Assembly (NCBI GenBank): GCA_963693365.1
Contig: CAVNZM010000007.1
Location: forward strand, 9,734,001 to 9,798,000
Direction: 5' to 3'
DNA from: Amoebidium appalachense
Lineage: Eukaryota > Ichthyosporea
DNA: 64,000 bases
A program made the translations under genes and the position numbers. Under the pieces are notes generated by a model. That model made no database searches and was not told where the DNA came from. It saw nothing but the letters and a program-made list of their open reading frames with translations. Below, one piece after another: positions 20,497 to 42,234 of this stretch; position 1 is the first letter of the stretch, and each line of letters begins with the position of its first letter.

Positions 20497-20851
20497 GAGA
20501 GAGAGAACGAGAGAGAGAGAGCCCCAGGGATTGATGACCAAAAGAGGAAGGCACCCAAGTCGAAGCAGAGTACGTGGTAGGAGGCAAACAACATGTCAAA
20601 TTGAAATGTTTGTGCCATCATGGCGGGTATGAAGGGCTGGTCTAGCAGGGAGTGCCTACATTTTGGACAGAAAACTTCGGAACCTCCCACCCCTTCCCCT
20701 CCCCCCTCCCCCTCCCCTCTCTCACTCCCCTCCTCCCCCCGCCTCCCCCCCCCCCCCCCCCCCCCCCCTCACACACACACACACGGCCCCTTTTCCATTT
20801 TTGTTCCTAATCAGTCTTCGTGCTGCCATATGCGTACTCTCCCCATTCTAA

Positions 20852-20902
<51 letters not shown>

Positions 20903-21681
20903 AAAAAGAAAGTCCCGTTCCCTCACAGGTCCTGTAGATTCCTCCTCTCAGACTGCCTTCTGCCGGCCCCTTTTCCTTAACCACTTCCCCGTACAGGCAT
21001 GAGCCGCCGACCCCCCTACCTTTTCCACTGTTTGAACAGTGTCCTCCCCCCCCTCCACCCCCAGCTACCAATCCTTTACCACACCTATTGCAAGCGGGTG
21101 TTCTTTTGACCACAACAACTTCACATTGTTATTAGGAGACTCTGAGCGATAGATATGGGTGGGACGACCTGTTCCCGCATGTGAGGAAACACAGGTGTGA
21201 ACGAAACCATTGTGAACGTTCCGCGGACAATGTTGAGCAAAGGCAGGAAAACATCGCAGGTGAGAGACAGAGAATGTGCGTGTGTGTGGCAAGACTTCTG
21301 ATTACTAATGATTATCTCCCCCCCCCCCCCCCTCCCCCTCCCCCTCCCCCCCCCCCCCCCCCCCCCCCCCCCCGCCCCTCTTCCCCCTTTTCTTTATTGG
21401 GAAGGGGAGAGCGGGGAGGGGAAGGGGGGAGGGGGGGGGGGGGGGGGGGGGGAGAGGGAGGGGGGGAAGGGGGGGGAGGGGAACATTCAATCTATAGATG
21501 GAGGACAGGGCAGGAGGAAAAGTGCCACTAGAAGAAACGCTTGTACGAGAGTCTTGGACATGTGGGCGGAGTCCACACCAAACACGTGCCTCATCAAGGT
21601 GCCCCAATCCCAGAACCCATCCTGTTAGTTACCACGCACACCAATTATCTAGGCTGTGCCACTCAGTATTTCTTCGGTGCC

Positions 21682-21720
<39 letters not shown>

Positions 21721-22835
21721 CCCCCCCCCCCCCCTCCCCTCCTCTTCAGCTCCACTTTCTTTCCCTTGATCAACGTTTTTAGTTGTCTGCAGTTGTGGTG
21801 GCTATGCTGAAGCACTACTGTCCGTGCGACAAGTATGGTGATCCCTACGGGTTAGCTACGCGTTAACCCATTGGCACAAGCTAATTGGTTTTTACACCAC
21901 TTTTTGCAAGGCAACAATGCCTGCCGGACATTCTTCCATCTACCTCTCAACCAGTTTAAAACAATGCACATTGTGCTGTGTATGTGTTCAGAAGTGCATT
22001 TATGCACATCCTTCATTGCTCCCCCCCTTCCCCCCCCTCCCCCCTCCCCCCTCCCCTTCCCCCCCCCCTATCACCTGCCTTCCACCTTTGCCTCCTTGCA
22101 CACTGAGCCAGAACGGATTTAAACAAACAATTGCTCGGCAACAAAAAGCTCACCCTAGTGCTCGGCAACAAAAAGCTCACCCTAGGGCATGCATCCTTAC
22201 ACCCGGGCCCCCTTACACCAAGCCCAGGAAACTGGCAGACCGGTTATGGCCCAATACTTGCAGGAAAAACATATACATATGGCTATAACCACTTCTAATG
22301 TATCACGCGCACGCTCATCCAGCATCCACAATTTGCCTATGCGCATCCGGTTCCGACCCGTCCGATGCATGTCCGCACACCAAGGCCTCCTAAAAAGCAC
22401 TCCCACACATAAGGGCACAGGCCACGACTAGAATGGGTCTGTGCAATTCGTCGTTGTGATGGCTCAAGTCATTTTTGGAACCCCTAATTACCGCTCAAGA
22501 TCAACCATCAGACCCAATAAACTAGAATTACGTATGGGTCATATTTGATCGCACAGTCCCTTCGATTACGTTATGACGTACTCACACACAGCCACATACA
22601 GTCCGGTATGTACGTTTGTGCCACGGTTTTGCCTCTATGGTTCGTTAGTGTGTAACACATACCGTGCGCGCGCTTGACACTTTCAGCAAGAAGCCAACCA
22701 GGAAAGGTTGTGTGTGATCATCCAACCTTAGGTTTGCGGTGAGCTACCGCTTTTCAGTTGTGAGGCTTGTTTCGTTAACAGAATGGGGTCTCAACGGTTG
22801 GTTTTTGAGCTAAGCGCATGGCCCCAAAGAGCCCC
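19649..22835. other. Intergenic region, repeats only
   Basis: No gene can be supported in this ~3 kb. Landmarks are C-rich DNA at 20070-20160, a GA tract at 20466-20520, poly-C at 20743-20768, 20850-20892, 21318-21373 and 21686-21734, and a G run at 21428-21452. Between them are short unique stretches without exon structure. Apparent Pro-rich frames are translations of the C runs. Confidence 0.6.
22133..22186 (+). repeat. 27-bp tandem duplication
   Basis: Two perfect copies of a 27-bp unit beginning 'gctcggcaacaaaaagctca' start at 22133 and 22160, in the spacer upstream of the PPR gene. Confidence 0.9.
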
Positions 22836-22843
22836 TATATAAA
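22836..22843 (+). promoter_or_regulatory. TATA box of the PPR gene
   Basis: TATATAAA lies 52 bp before ATG 22895. Transcription would start near 22865, leaving the in-frame ATG at 22868 essentially at the cap, so the second ATG is preferred. Confidence 0.6.
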
Positions 22844-22894
22844 CCGTACACGTACCCTACCTACCCTATGCTGAATTACGTTTCTTTTGACAAA

Positions 22895-32098
<9,204 letters not shown>

Positions 32099-32222
32099 GT
32101 GGAAGAATGGAGGGCGGTTTGTGTTTGCATTGCAAAGTTTCTGACATACAAGTGGATTCGTGGCCATGCAGACAGACACCGGGTTGTTGTGTGTGGGGGG
32201 GAAGGAGAGGGGGGGGGGGGGG

Positions 32223-32255
<33 letters not shown>

Positions 32256-32598
32256 TGTGCTATGGGTTTCTCGGTTGCATGCGGTGACATGGTTTTGTTT
32301 CCTATCTGTATAGATTACATATTGTTGCTTTCATAAGGCCCTCATCCGACATCTACTGTGCTCGCACAACTACAACTCCTGTCACCTCACATCAACACCC
32401 TCTCTCCACCCCCACCCTCTTCCGCCTCATTCTCTTCCTCCCTCCGCTCCCCCTCCTCTCTCCCCTCACCCACCTAGCAACACACATGCGCACGAACGCA
32501 CACACGTACACATACACACACGTGCATACACGCGCGCGCCCGCACACACACACACACACACACAGTGTCACACACACACACGCACTCGCACACACACA

Positions 32599-32655
<57 letters not shown>

Positions 32656-32667
32656 GCACACACAGTG

Positions 32668-32719
<52 letters not shown>

Positions 32720-33634
32720 ACACACACACATACACACACACACACACACGCGCGCGCACGCGCGCACACACACATGCACACACACACGCACGCACACGCA
32801 CACACGTTGTCTCAGAGTTTTTGTGTCCCTGATGTGTATTGATGTTTTCTTTGGGGGAAGGAGGGGGGAGGGGGGGGGGGGGGGGGGGGGGGAGAGAGGG
32901 GGGAGGGGGTGTTACACGAAATGAAAGAGCAGGACGGAAGGAAAAACAGATGTCAATCTACCTGGTTAGCAGTGTTCTTGCAGAGATGTCATGGATGCAC
33001 TTATTAATTGATCTTAGTCCTGTGGTGTGCATAGTAGAATGGTTCTGTTGAATGCTTATCTGCAGCATAGACAGCTTTTGTAAATCCATGTATGAAGGCA
33101 ACTCTCTGTACTTTGAAGCAATTTACATCTTTGCCGTGTTGATCCTGGCCGTACTGGGCCAATGTGATAATAGCCCTCGCCCTTCAATACTTAAAGATAT
33201 GATTACATGAGGCTTTCATTATATGAAAGTGATTAGATGTTGCTCTGATATGTAAATACAAAAGTTTTAATGAACCAAAAAAAAAAGTAGGAATATATAT
33301 AACAACAGAGTACTGGGTGTTTTGAGTAAATGCCACGACCAACATATGCGTATGGACCTGTGATCTGATCACACATTATAACCGGTGATATATATGTGCT
33401 TGGCCACTCTTACCCAGCTCCGTGGCTAAAAGCCCGTTCTGGACTAAATAAATATTTCTTCAAGCATCTATCATTACTTAGGGCTGATTACTGTTATGAG
33501 TTCGTTTAAAGGATTTACCGGTCCATGCCTCCTGCACCCAAACTAAGGTTTTTTATTATTAGTTCCTAGCTACTACTGGCAGCGCCCCCCTCCCCACCCC
33601 TCTCCAACCTCCCCCCCCCCCCCCCCCCCCCTCT

Positions 33635-33694
<60 letters not shown>

Positions 33695-34206
33695 AAAACT
33701 CTTTGAATGGACTCTGATTCAGAAAGCAGATCTATTGCAGATTTATTTGAGACTATTTCCAATCAGCCATTGGTTTTCATTACGAATAGATCTGCTCTCC
33801 TTATTCAGTCAGGGTTTGAACTCTGGACCTGATGGCCCCGGCCACTCAGCCGGTTTTGACCCCGGGCCTAGCTTCAGACATGCGCGTGCGCACGCACACA
33901 CACACTCACACAAACACATACAAACTCTAACGCATAAAACATGGCCCGATAACAGCCAGCAAGCCCGAACCAGGTCACTGGGATGAAAAGGTGGCCTTGG
34001 TTGTTTACTCAACTTCAGTTCCCGCGCCAGTGCCAGATGAGACCGGAAGTTCGAAGTCTGTCTGATAAGCTAGGCTCTGAGCTCGAGCCGCTCCGAGGTT
34101 CCGAGCTTCTCGAGCTCAGAAAAACAAAGCACATAGGGGGTATGTGCATAATAACAGAAGACAGGTAACTAGTTGTGCATGAATACTGGGCCTAATAACA
34201 GGTAGG
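32099..34206. other. Spacer between the PPR gene and the sulfatase locus
   Basis: Holds a G run (32206-32254), 330 bp of mixed (CA)n/(CG)n/(CACACG)n at 32480-32808, another G run near 32865-32892, a unique AT-rich segment at 33050-33560, and poly-C, (CA)n and A runs at 33610-33700. No exon is supported. The frame at 33983-34168 could be an upstream sulfatase exon, but its phase does not fit. Confidence 0.5.
33806..33870 (-). repeat. Possible tRNA-derived SINE fragment
   Basis: On the minus strand 'ggctgagtggcc' resembles a Pol III A box, and 'gagttcaaaccc', starting 28 bases downstream, matches a B box. The A-to-B spacing is shorter than in a tRNA, and no cloverleaf closes. A related GC-rich patch lies at 5810-5850. 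Confidence 0.35.
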
Positions 34207-34265
34207 GGTGAAAGGATCAGATGGGAAGCAGCAAAAGACCAACGTCATCTTCATCTTCACCGATG

Positions 34266-34470
34266 ACCAGGGGTGGTGGGTCAATGGCTGCTACGGAAAC
34301 AAAGAGACCAGGGGTGGTGGGTCAATGGCTGCTACGGAAACAAAGAGACCAGGGGTGGTGGGTCAATGGCTGCTACGGAAACAAAGAGACCAGGGGTGGT
34401 GGGTCAATGGCTGCTACGGAAACAAAGAGACCAGGGGTGGTGGGTCAATGGCTGCTACGGAAACAAAGAG
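34266..34470 (+). repeat. 41-bp minisatellite, five perfect copies, inside a coding exon
   Basis: Copies start at 34266, 34307, 34348, 34389 and 34430, and are identical. The unit encodes the 'QGWWVNGCYGNKE' region of the sulfatase metal-binding N-terminus. Because 41 is not a multiple of 3, each extra copy shifts the reading frame. The original gene needs one copy, and four extra copies leave a +2 shift. Confidence 0.95.
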
Positions 34471-37173
34471 ATTCGCACCCCCAACATCGACAAGTTAGCA
34501 GAGGAGGGCCTTCGTTTTGCAAACTTTTTTGTAGCCACACCTGTGTGCTCAGCAAGCCGTGCAACTTTTCTAATTGGGAGACTAACCTCACAACATGGAG
34601 TGCATGACTGGATCAGTGGAGGGAATATACCCCCAAACCCCGCTGCATACCTAGAAAACGAAGTTGCCTACACAGATGTTATGGCCGAGCATGGATATGT
34701 GTGTGGGATCAGTGGCAAGTGGCACCTCAGAGACAGCACGCTCAAGCAACATGGGTTCTCTTTCTGGTTTGTGCACCAGACAGGTGGCGGGCCCTACAAC
34801 AATGCACCCATGGTGAAGAATGGTGAACTGGTAAGTCAGGCAAGATTTCCGTTGGAGCCTCACTTGATTGGGTGCACAGGTGCCTCATCCAAGTTAAGAT
34901 GGTGATGATGATAAAACCGAGTGTATGTGCAGATTGGCGCGGAAAAAAATCACTTCGCGTCGTATCAAAAAAGGAATTTCTCAAATCAAGTGCTGCTCAT
35001 CTGGAAATTAGATCTTGTCCAGATCCACAGGACGCCTTGTCTAGGTCCCACCCATGCCTGCAGGTAAACGTACCGGGCTACATTACCGACATTATCACCA
35101 ACGAAGCAATAGGGTTCCTCGAGGAGCGCGCAACAGACAGAGACAAACCCTTCTACCTGAGTGTGCACTACACTGCCCCCCATTTTTGCATTTTCTACAA
35201 GTTCTGTTTGCTGCGCTTTTAACTCGTTTGTGGCGTGCAGGCATTGTTTAGTGGGGTGCAATTGCCCCCCCCCCCCCAAAAAAAAAAAAAAAAAAAAAAA
35301 AGCACAAAAGATAAAATAAAAAAAGATTCTTCATCTCTCCGCTGTGCTATTTGATTTATGTCTTTGTACACTGTACTGTGTATTCTTACCTACTACCCCC
35401 CCCCCCCCCCCCTCAAGGGGGGGGGGGGGGGGGGGGGGGGAGCTATATTAGTCTCAAACCGACATGAAGTAATGTTTGGCCACAGATTTGTCGGAGCTGT
35501 GGAACCATTGCCGGTCGATTTAGGTGTATTATTTGAAATCCTCCCCTCCCCCTTCCTCCCCCCTCCTTTCCCCCTCCCCCCCCCTCCCCCCCCCCCCACA
35601 CACACACACACACACACAACCATCACCACCACCACCACAAAAGAGAGGGGGGAAGGGGGGGGGGGGGGGGGGGGGGGGAGAGAGAGGGGAGATTGCCCCG
35701 TTTCTGCCTCTTTCCAATTAAACAACTTGAAGCCTGCAGCCTTCTCCCAACCACCAACACACAAATTACTGTGTCTTCTTTTCATTTACCTGCCTTAGCT
35801 CACCGAATGCACACACTCAATAGACCCCTATGCCCATTATCTATTCCCCACTGTTCTCTCGGTGTCTCCGAAGCCCCCTATTTCCTCACCCTTCCCCCCC
35901 CCCCCCCCCCCCCCCCCCCCCACCCCCAACACACACACACCACCACCACCACCACCACCACCGACACCACCACACACCTACACCGTTATTTTCCCTCTTA
36001 TTTATGCACTATAAACAGATGGACCCTCCTCCATCCCTAATCCTCCCACGGTGCCCCCCTGCCCCTACCCCCCCCAACCCCCCCCCCCCCCCAACCACCA
36101 CCACCCCCTCCTTCCCTTCCACCACCACCACCTCCTCCACCTCCACCTCCTCCCCCCCTTCTTCTCCGTCTTCAATATTCACTCCGTACCCTACCTCACT
36201 ACAGCTCTAAATTATCACATAACCCCCCCCCCTCCCTCCCCCCTCCCACACACACACACACACCCCTTCCCACCCCTTCCCCCGCGCCAACCTGCCACTC
36301 CCCTACCGCCCCTTCCCTCCCTCCTCCCTCCCGCTTGCTCCCCCCCCCCCCCCCCGGCCCTTCTTCACCGCCCTCCCAACCCCCTCCACTTCCCCCCTTC
36401 CCCTCCCCAAACAACCACCACCCTGCCCCCCAATCCCCACTACAGCTACTTTGCAGCCATGACAACTATGGACAACATCATTGGTCGTCTGATGGAGAGG
36501 GTTTGAAAGGTCTGGGCCTGAGGGAGAACACACTGGTCCTATATGCCAGTGACAATGGGTTAGGTGTGTATGGGTTAATGTGGTGTCAGGGTAGGTGAAA
36601 ACAAGAGTTAGAGAGAGTTGAATAGTGATTGTGTGTGTGCATGTGGGTGTGCGGTTATAAAGGAGTTACCTAGTGGCGGCTCAGAAGCTGGTCTGCATTT
36701 TGCACATGTAGTTGTTTGCTCTTGAGAGTGGGGAGCGGAGGTCTAAACATGAATTGATCCTCACAAGCAGTTCGCTCTTTAACCATGAAGGAAACTGTAA
36801 AAAAGTTTTGCGAAGGGACCCCCTACGTTCGTATCTGTGTACCTCTTTGTGTGCACTGCATTCTCCCCCCTCCCCTTCCTCCCGTCCCCCCCCCCTCTCC
36901 CCCTCTCCCCCGGAAAGGCGCAACCTTTTATACAAGCTATCTAGTGAGACGCTCACTTTCAAAGCACACGGGGCCTACTTAGCACACACTCTTGGCCGCA
37001 CCATTTCTTTTCTGGATCTTCGATACATTATGCACATGTCTTCTTTCCATTGTGTGGTTAATTACGATTTTACCCCCATCCAACCCCCCCCCTCCCCCCC
37101 CCCCCCCCCCCCCAAAAAAAAAGAAAAAAACAAAAAGAAAACGTCCCCCCTATCCTCGACTCCCCCCCCCCCC

Positions 37174-37204
<31 letters not shown>

Positions 37205-37421
37205 ACACACCCCCACACCCCCAATCCCCTCTGCTTCTCAGTATCACTTCTTTCCTTAAGTTCCACTCTCTTGCATCTCGCTCACCCCCTCTCCCCCTCC
37301 GGGTCTCCTACCCAACCCTTTCTCTCCCCTCCCCTTCCCCCCGGGCCCCTTTCCTTGCCCGTTCATTCACCCACTCACTCATGCCCCATGCCCCGGCCCC
37401 CCCCCCCCCCCCCCCCCCCTC

Positions 37422-37452
<31 letters not shown>

Positions 37453-38754
37453 TGCAGCTGTAGGTACCATGGGTTCTGGGGCAAAGGCAATGGCACGTAC
37501 CCCCTAAACCTCTACGAGAATTCCATCCGTGTGCCTATGATCTGGTCCCACCCCAGTCGCATCCCCTCAGGCAGAGTTCAGGTTCACTATCCCTCTCTCC
37601 TCCTTACTTTCTTTCTCTCCTTCCTCCCTTCCATCCCCCCTCCCCCCCGCCCTTCCCCTGCCACCTCTTCTCTCTCCCCCCCCCACCCCCATTCTCCCTC
37701 TTTTTTTTGCTATATCTGCCTGACTTTCCCCATCAACACAATCCGTCTCAGATTTTGCATTTGATTTTGTGGTGTTATGCTGACCTCATGTATGGCCCAC
37801 TCGGCTGTGCTTATGTTTGATTCTCTCATGCGGGGTCTCGGCCAGGCCCTTTCATGGTCCCAACGAAGCCAGCCCCCCCCCCCCCCCCCCCCCCTTCCCC
37901 CCCCTTCCCCCCTCCCCCCCCCCCCCTCCCCCCCTGGTGTCTCTCTCCCCTTAGCCCGAGTTGCTTTCTCTTCATAACTCTGTACAGAAAAGGCTCCTCT
38001 CGGATTTCCCTCTTTGTCTCCCTCTCTCGGCCCCCCTAGGCGCTCTCTCACCCTTCCTCTGCCCTCCCTCCCCTCCCCCCCCCCCCCCCCCCCCCCCCAC
38101 TCCCCCTGTCACCTGTCAGCTCACCTTACCCCACCCCCTTCTTCTCAGCCCCCCCTCCTCTTCTCTCCCCCTCCCCTCCCGCCCCCCCCCCCCCCCCCCC
38201 CCCCCCCCCCCATCCCTCCTCTCCCAATCCTCCTCACGTAGGATGGCATGGCCTGTGCCTACGACTTCATGCCCACCCTCCTCGACTACTTGGGCCTGCC
38301 TCTGCCCGAGGGCCGCAACCTACCAGGGCACAGTTTCACCGCCCTTTAAAAAGGTGGGCAGGATGAGGGGTGGATGCACGTGGTCGTGTGTGACGAGTAT
38401 GGGCGCAATAGGATGATGCGATCACGTAAGTGGAAGTACATCCACAGGTACCCTGATGGGCCCCACGAACTGTATGACCTGGTGTGTGCCATGCTCACGC
38501 CCCGTCCCCTCCCACCCTCCCACCCTCCCCCCTCCCCCGCCCCAACCCTTCCCGCCTTCTCCCCCCTCCCCCCCCCCCCCCCCCCCGAACCCCTCCCTCT
38601 CCCTCCGTCTCCCCCCCCCCCCTCACCGCCACCCCCCACACTCCCCCTCCTCTGTCCCCAGCTCCCAGGTCCCCAACTCCCTCGTGCTCTCTGTCTTCCT
38701 GGACTTTGGATACCGCTGGGTTGCATGCTCCGTGGGCACACATTGCAGGGAAGT

Positions 38755-39020
38755 GCACATGCATGCATGCGCATAGCACAAAGGCACATGCATAGCATGC
38801 AAACAGTGGCAACTACTACGTGCACGTACATGCCATGCATGCACAGAGTGCTTAAATGCACAGATACATGCATGCACACAATCAGTATATGCACAAGCAT
38901 GCATGCACACAGTACGTAAATATATCTAAAACGTACATGCCTGCACGTACCTAGTGCATCAAGTGCACTTGCATGCATGCACGCAGCACGTGTGCACATG
39001 CATGCATGCACATGTGTACA
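38755..39020 (+). repeat. Alternating purine-pyrimidine GCATGCAT/CACGTA-rich stretch
   Basis: About 260 bp of the sulfatase last intron is dense in ATGCATGC, GTGCACATG and ACGTAC motifs. It is a degenerate, partly palindromic array of 6-10-bp units with Z-DNA-prone alternation. Confidence 0.7.
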
Positions 39021-39410
39021 CCGTCAATAAATGAAAATTGGTCATGCTTTGTTCTCCAGCCGTTTTCCTTTTTGGCAGATGCACGACCCAGATGAGCCGA
39101 AGAATCTAGTAGATGACGAAGGTATGCAACACACACGTGAACAACTGCACACCCAATAGGAGGGGTGGTTTGCAAAGTATGCCGACCCAGAAAAGGATGG
39201 GCTGATATTCAACGTCACGGGGGCAGGCCAGATTAATAGGCCCGTAGGGGGGAAATGGGAAGATGGAACGGAGCCATTTGGGCAGGATGTGATACTGTAA
39301 GAGAAGTGAACTTTTCCTGACAAGATTTTAAACTCTGTGTTTAGATTTAACTTTGTGGAACCATATCAGTGTCAAACGTGAGCAACAATATGAAGGGTAG
39401 ATATGGATTG

Positions 39411-39490
39411 TATGTGATTATAGCATTTATGTGATTATAGCATGTACGTGATTATAGCATGTATGTGATTATAGCATGTATGTGATTGTG
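39411..39490 (+). repeat. Short tandem array, ~17-bp unit x5
   Basis: 'tgtgattatagcatgta' and close variants repeat about five times just downstream of the sulfatase stop. Confidence 0.85.
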
Positions 39491-39866
39491 CGTCTGCACG
39501 TGTGCGCATATGTTCGTGCACCATGTGTGGTACGGTATCAGAAGGGTTCATTATAGATCTCCGAACAGCTGCACCTTCAACACCTGAGGAGCACTCTCAA
39601 ATGTTTTATCCGAATCGGATGCTAGGGTGGCATGGGTACATGTCGGTATACATATACACACCTCAATTCTACTTTAAATTCGGGATGGTTAGAATTGGGC
39701 ATAGCCGGTTGGGAGGCACCCAGCCAGTGTATGTTATATGCAGCATTAATTAAGTCATTGACCGTCGTATGATATACTATAGTGGGTCCGTTTGCACGGC
39801 TCGAGGTGATTATTCAACTTGTTCATAATTATAGGATCCCCCCCCCCCCCCCCCCCCCCGATCCCC

Positions 39867-39930
<64 letters not shown>

Positions 39931-39963
39931 TGACACACATACACACATTCATCCACAAAATTA

Positions 39964-40055
39964 TGATTATACTCTGTGTGCTTGGTGCAATGTGCATTGT
40001 GTTTTCCGTCCTGACAGTGTGAACTTCGTTCTCTACAACACAACCTACCCCCCCC
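39964..40055 (+). repeat. Diverged copy of the poly-C-linked element
   Basis: 'caatgtgcattgtgttttcc' through 'gtgaacttcgttctctacaa' into poly-C matches the 3' half of the family. Confidence 0.6.
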
Positions 40056-40327
40056 CCCCCCCCCCTCCATCCCTTCCTTGCACCTACACATACTGCGCCC
40101 GGTAATAATTACAATATGGAAAAGAAAAGAAAAAAGAAAAAAAAATTCTCACCGGCCGTAAATCACATCGTGACACTGTGCACCTGACCACAGTGACTCG
40201 TAGAATGACTCAACAATGTACGTTACAAATGCACCTGCAGCCGCTGGAAATGTGTGTGCATTTCCCCCTCATTCCAGAAATTGAGCTCGACTTAAATGCA
40301 TCTCGCACGAGTGGCGTATAACCCCGC

Positions 40328-40367
<40 letters not shown>

Positions 40368-41009
40368 ATATATAGCTATGCAGCTGAGCTGCAGGTCCCC
40401 AAGAGATACATGCACACTAAAGCCAAACTGCATTTGTACGTATCGGCCAGACGACACACACCACACACACACGTACCACATCCAACGTCACACACACATG
40501 ATCATGGAATAGGATAGCCTATATATCAATTCCTATCGGCAACAAGGGGTTGTAATTACGAGTGCAACTCAATATACGTCACACACGAATCACACACAAG
40601 TCAGAACACGACAGCGCAGTGTCACACGTGTACTCTGCACAGATCCACTCAAACCAAACAACAACACATGCATATGTACATCGTATGTGCATGCACATAA
40701 ACCATTGATCACACATGCTGAGCACGCTAATCATTAGGTAACCAACACACTCAGGCTCATGGACAACACACAAACCAGGTACCATATCATGGGGCAAAAA
40801 CCCACCCGCACGTGAACCAGGATTCATCAATTTGCAGCAGTTGATTTCCGGCATGAGGCCACAGCACCATCCCCCCAGCAGGATCATCACGTGCCAACAC
40901 CTACCCAGCCACCAGCCAACAACATCTCCCATAGCGCTGCATACCCCCCCAGGTAGCAGCCACACCGGGCAATATCATTGGCTGGTGCCGATCGGATTGC
41001 TGGCAACCA

Positions 41010-41060
41010 ATCAAAAAGCAGGGGTGCCGTGTAACGGCAACTTTGCCCCGCTTTCGTCAT
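41010..41060 (-). promoter_or_regulatory. SECIS element of selenoprotein T (3' UTR)
   Basis: On the minus strand, 193 nt after the SelT stop, ATGA (41060-41057) faces TGAT (41013-41010) as the non-Watson-Crick quartet. Helix II pairs GAAAGCGGGG with CCCCTGCTTTT (10 pairs including G-U). An unpaired AAA (41044-41042) lies 12 nt after the ATGA. A 5-bp mini-stem TGCCG/CGGCA closes the apex. This is a textbook type II SECIS, the signal that recruits SBP2/EFSec so that UGA is read as selenocysteine. Confidence 0.9.
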
Positions 41061-41252
41061 TATGTGTGCCCGTGCATAGCGCATGTGCTTACAACATCCC
41101 AGGCCGTACATAAACCACACACCAATACGATGCTAGAGATAAAATGCTTAAATATACATCTAAATACAGCTATCAGTTACAATTTGGCAGATGCTCAGAG
41201 TAGCCAGCCAATCATTCGATAAACTACATGAACACGTGACCATGGACACATC

Positions 41253-41545
41253 CTATTGGCCGGCTGCCTGCCTGGCGATCTGCAGGGCGTTGACCAGATA
41301 GTCGATGGACGGTGGGATCTTGCCTGTCTCCAGCTTGGACCACAGCACCGTGCCTGCACACATTCGGTCAGAGAGGGAGGAGAAGGGGGAGGAGGGGAGG
41401 GAGGGGGAGGGTTTACAATGTGTTTTCGAATAGAAAGTACACGTTCAAACCGGACAACACAATGCAGAGTGCACACCGCCCATATAGTGTGCATGATAAG
41501 CAGGGCCCATTCTCAAAGAGAAAGCCCATTCTCAAAGAGAAGGCC

Positions 41546-41586
<41 letters not shown>

Positions 41587-42114
41587 GGGGGTTATGAAGG
41601 GTTCAAGAAAGAGAGAAATGAAGGAAGCGAGGGGGGGAGAAGAGAGAGGGAGAGAAAAAGAGAGAGCGCACAAGAGTGTGTGCATGTGTGTGTGCCCATG
41701 AGCACACGCGCGTGCGTGCTCGTGTGTGTGTGCGGGTGTGTTGCCCTTGGGTGTTGTGCAGCAGTTTGCAATCACATCACTTTCATTAGCAGCGCTGCAT
41801 GTTTCTGTTTTATGGATTTTGTATGGCTGTAGATGCAGAACAGCACCTATTACCAAAGCACCATTTCAAAAGAAGAGTATCAATCCACTTCCCAGCTGCA
41901 GCCGGATGTGTGTGTGTGTGTGAGTGTGTGAGTGTGTGTATGCGCACACCGGTACGTGTTTGAGTGTGTGGCGTGAGTGCGTGTGTCTGTGCTCATGTGA
42001 ACATACATACACTGTACAATGTACTTGCATACATACCCAAGTGAGTGACGGGGGTAGTGTTGGGGTAAAGATAGGACGGGCAGGGGAAAGCACTTGGGAG
42101 AGAGGTGTGTGTAC

Positions 42115-42185
<71 letters not shown>

Positions 42186-42198
42186 CCGCACGCGCGCA

Positions 42199-42234
<36 letters not shown>

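Larger units (their letters stand above)
34208..39300 (+). pseudogene. Type I sulfatase, disrupted by four lesions
   Basis: Family recognisable throughout. Exon A ends 34830: 'NVIFIFTDDQGWWVNGCYGN', then 'RTPNIDKLAEEGLRF', the formylglycine signature CSASR, and 'GKWHLRD'. Exon B starts 35064 ('FYLSVHYTAPH'). Exon C 36446-36558 ('YFAAMTTMDN', 'LRENTLVLYASDNG'). Exon D 37464-37581 ('GFWGKGNGTYPLNLYENSIR'). Exon E 38242-38481 ('AYDFMPTLLDYLGLPLPEG', 'WKYIHRYPDGPHELYDL'). Exon F 39079-39300 ('YADPEKDG', 'FGQDVIL'). The CxAxR Cys would be oxidised to formylglycine in an active enzyme hydrolysing sulfate esters. Lesions: five copies of a 41-bp unit shift the frame in exon A; one base is missing in a TTT run near 36501 in exon C; TAA at 38347 in exon E; TAG at 39157 in exon F. 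An exon between B and C was not found. The 5' start is unknown. Either a decaying gene or partly assembly error. Confidence 0.8.
39301..40900. other. Intergenic region between sulfatase and SelT 3' ends
   Basis: Convergent 3' flanks. It includes a 17-bp-unit array (39411-39490), (CA)n at 39871-39928, an element copy near 39964-40055, poly-C at 40330-40367, and unique sequence with no recognisable exon. Confidence 0.5.

Noticed and set aside
34266-34470. CRISPR-like array of 41-bp units
   Set aside because: The units are contiguous with no spacers, lie in a eukaryotic exon and encode sulfatase sequence.
38347-39159. TAA and TAG in the sulfatase read as Gln under a variant genetic code
   Set aside because: Both fall at tolerable positions. 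But the P450, PPR, RT, AKR, MINDY3, SelT and lectin genes (well over 3000 codons) have no internal TAA or TAG, and several genes here end in TAG. Lesions are the simpler reading.
39120-39160. A ~38-bp intron in the last sulfatase exon
   Set aside because: GT...AG ends exist, but splicing breaks the phase, while reading through keeps frame and family similarity except for one TAG.
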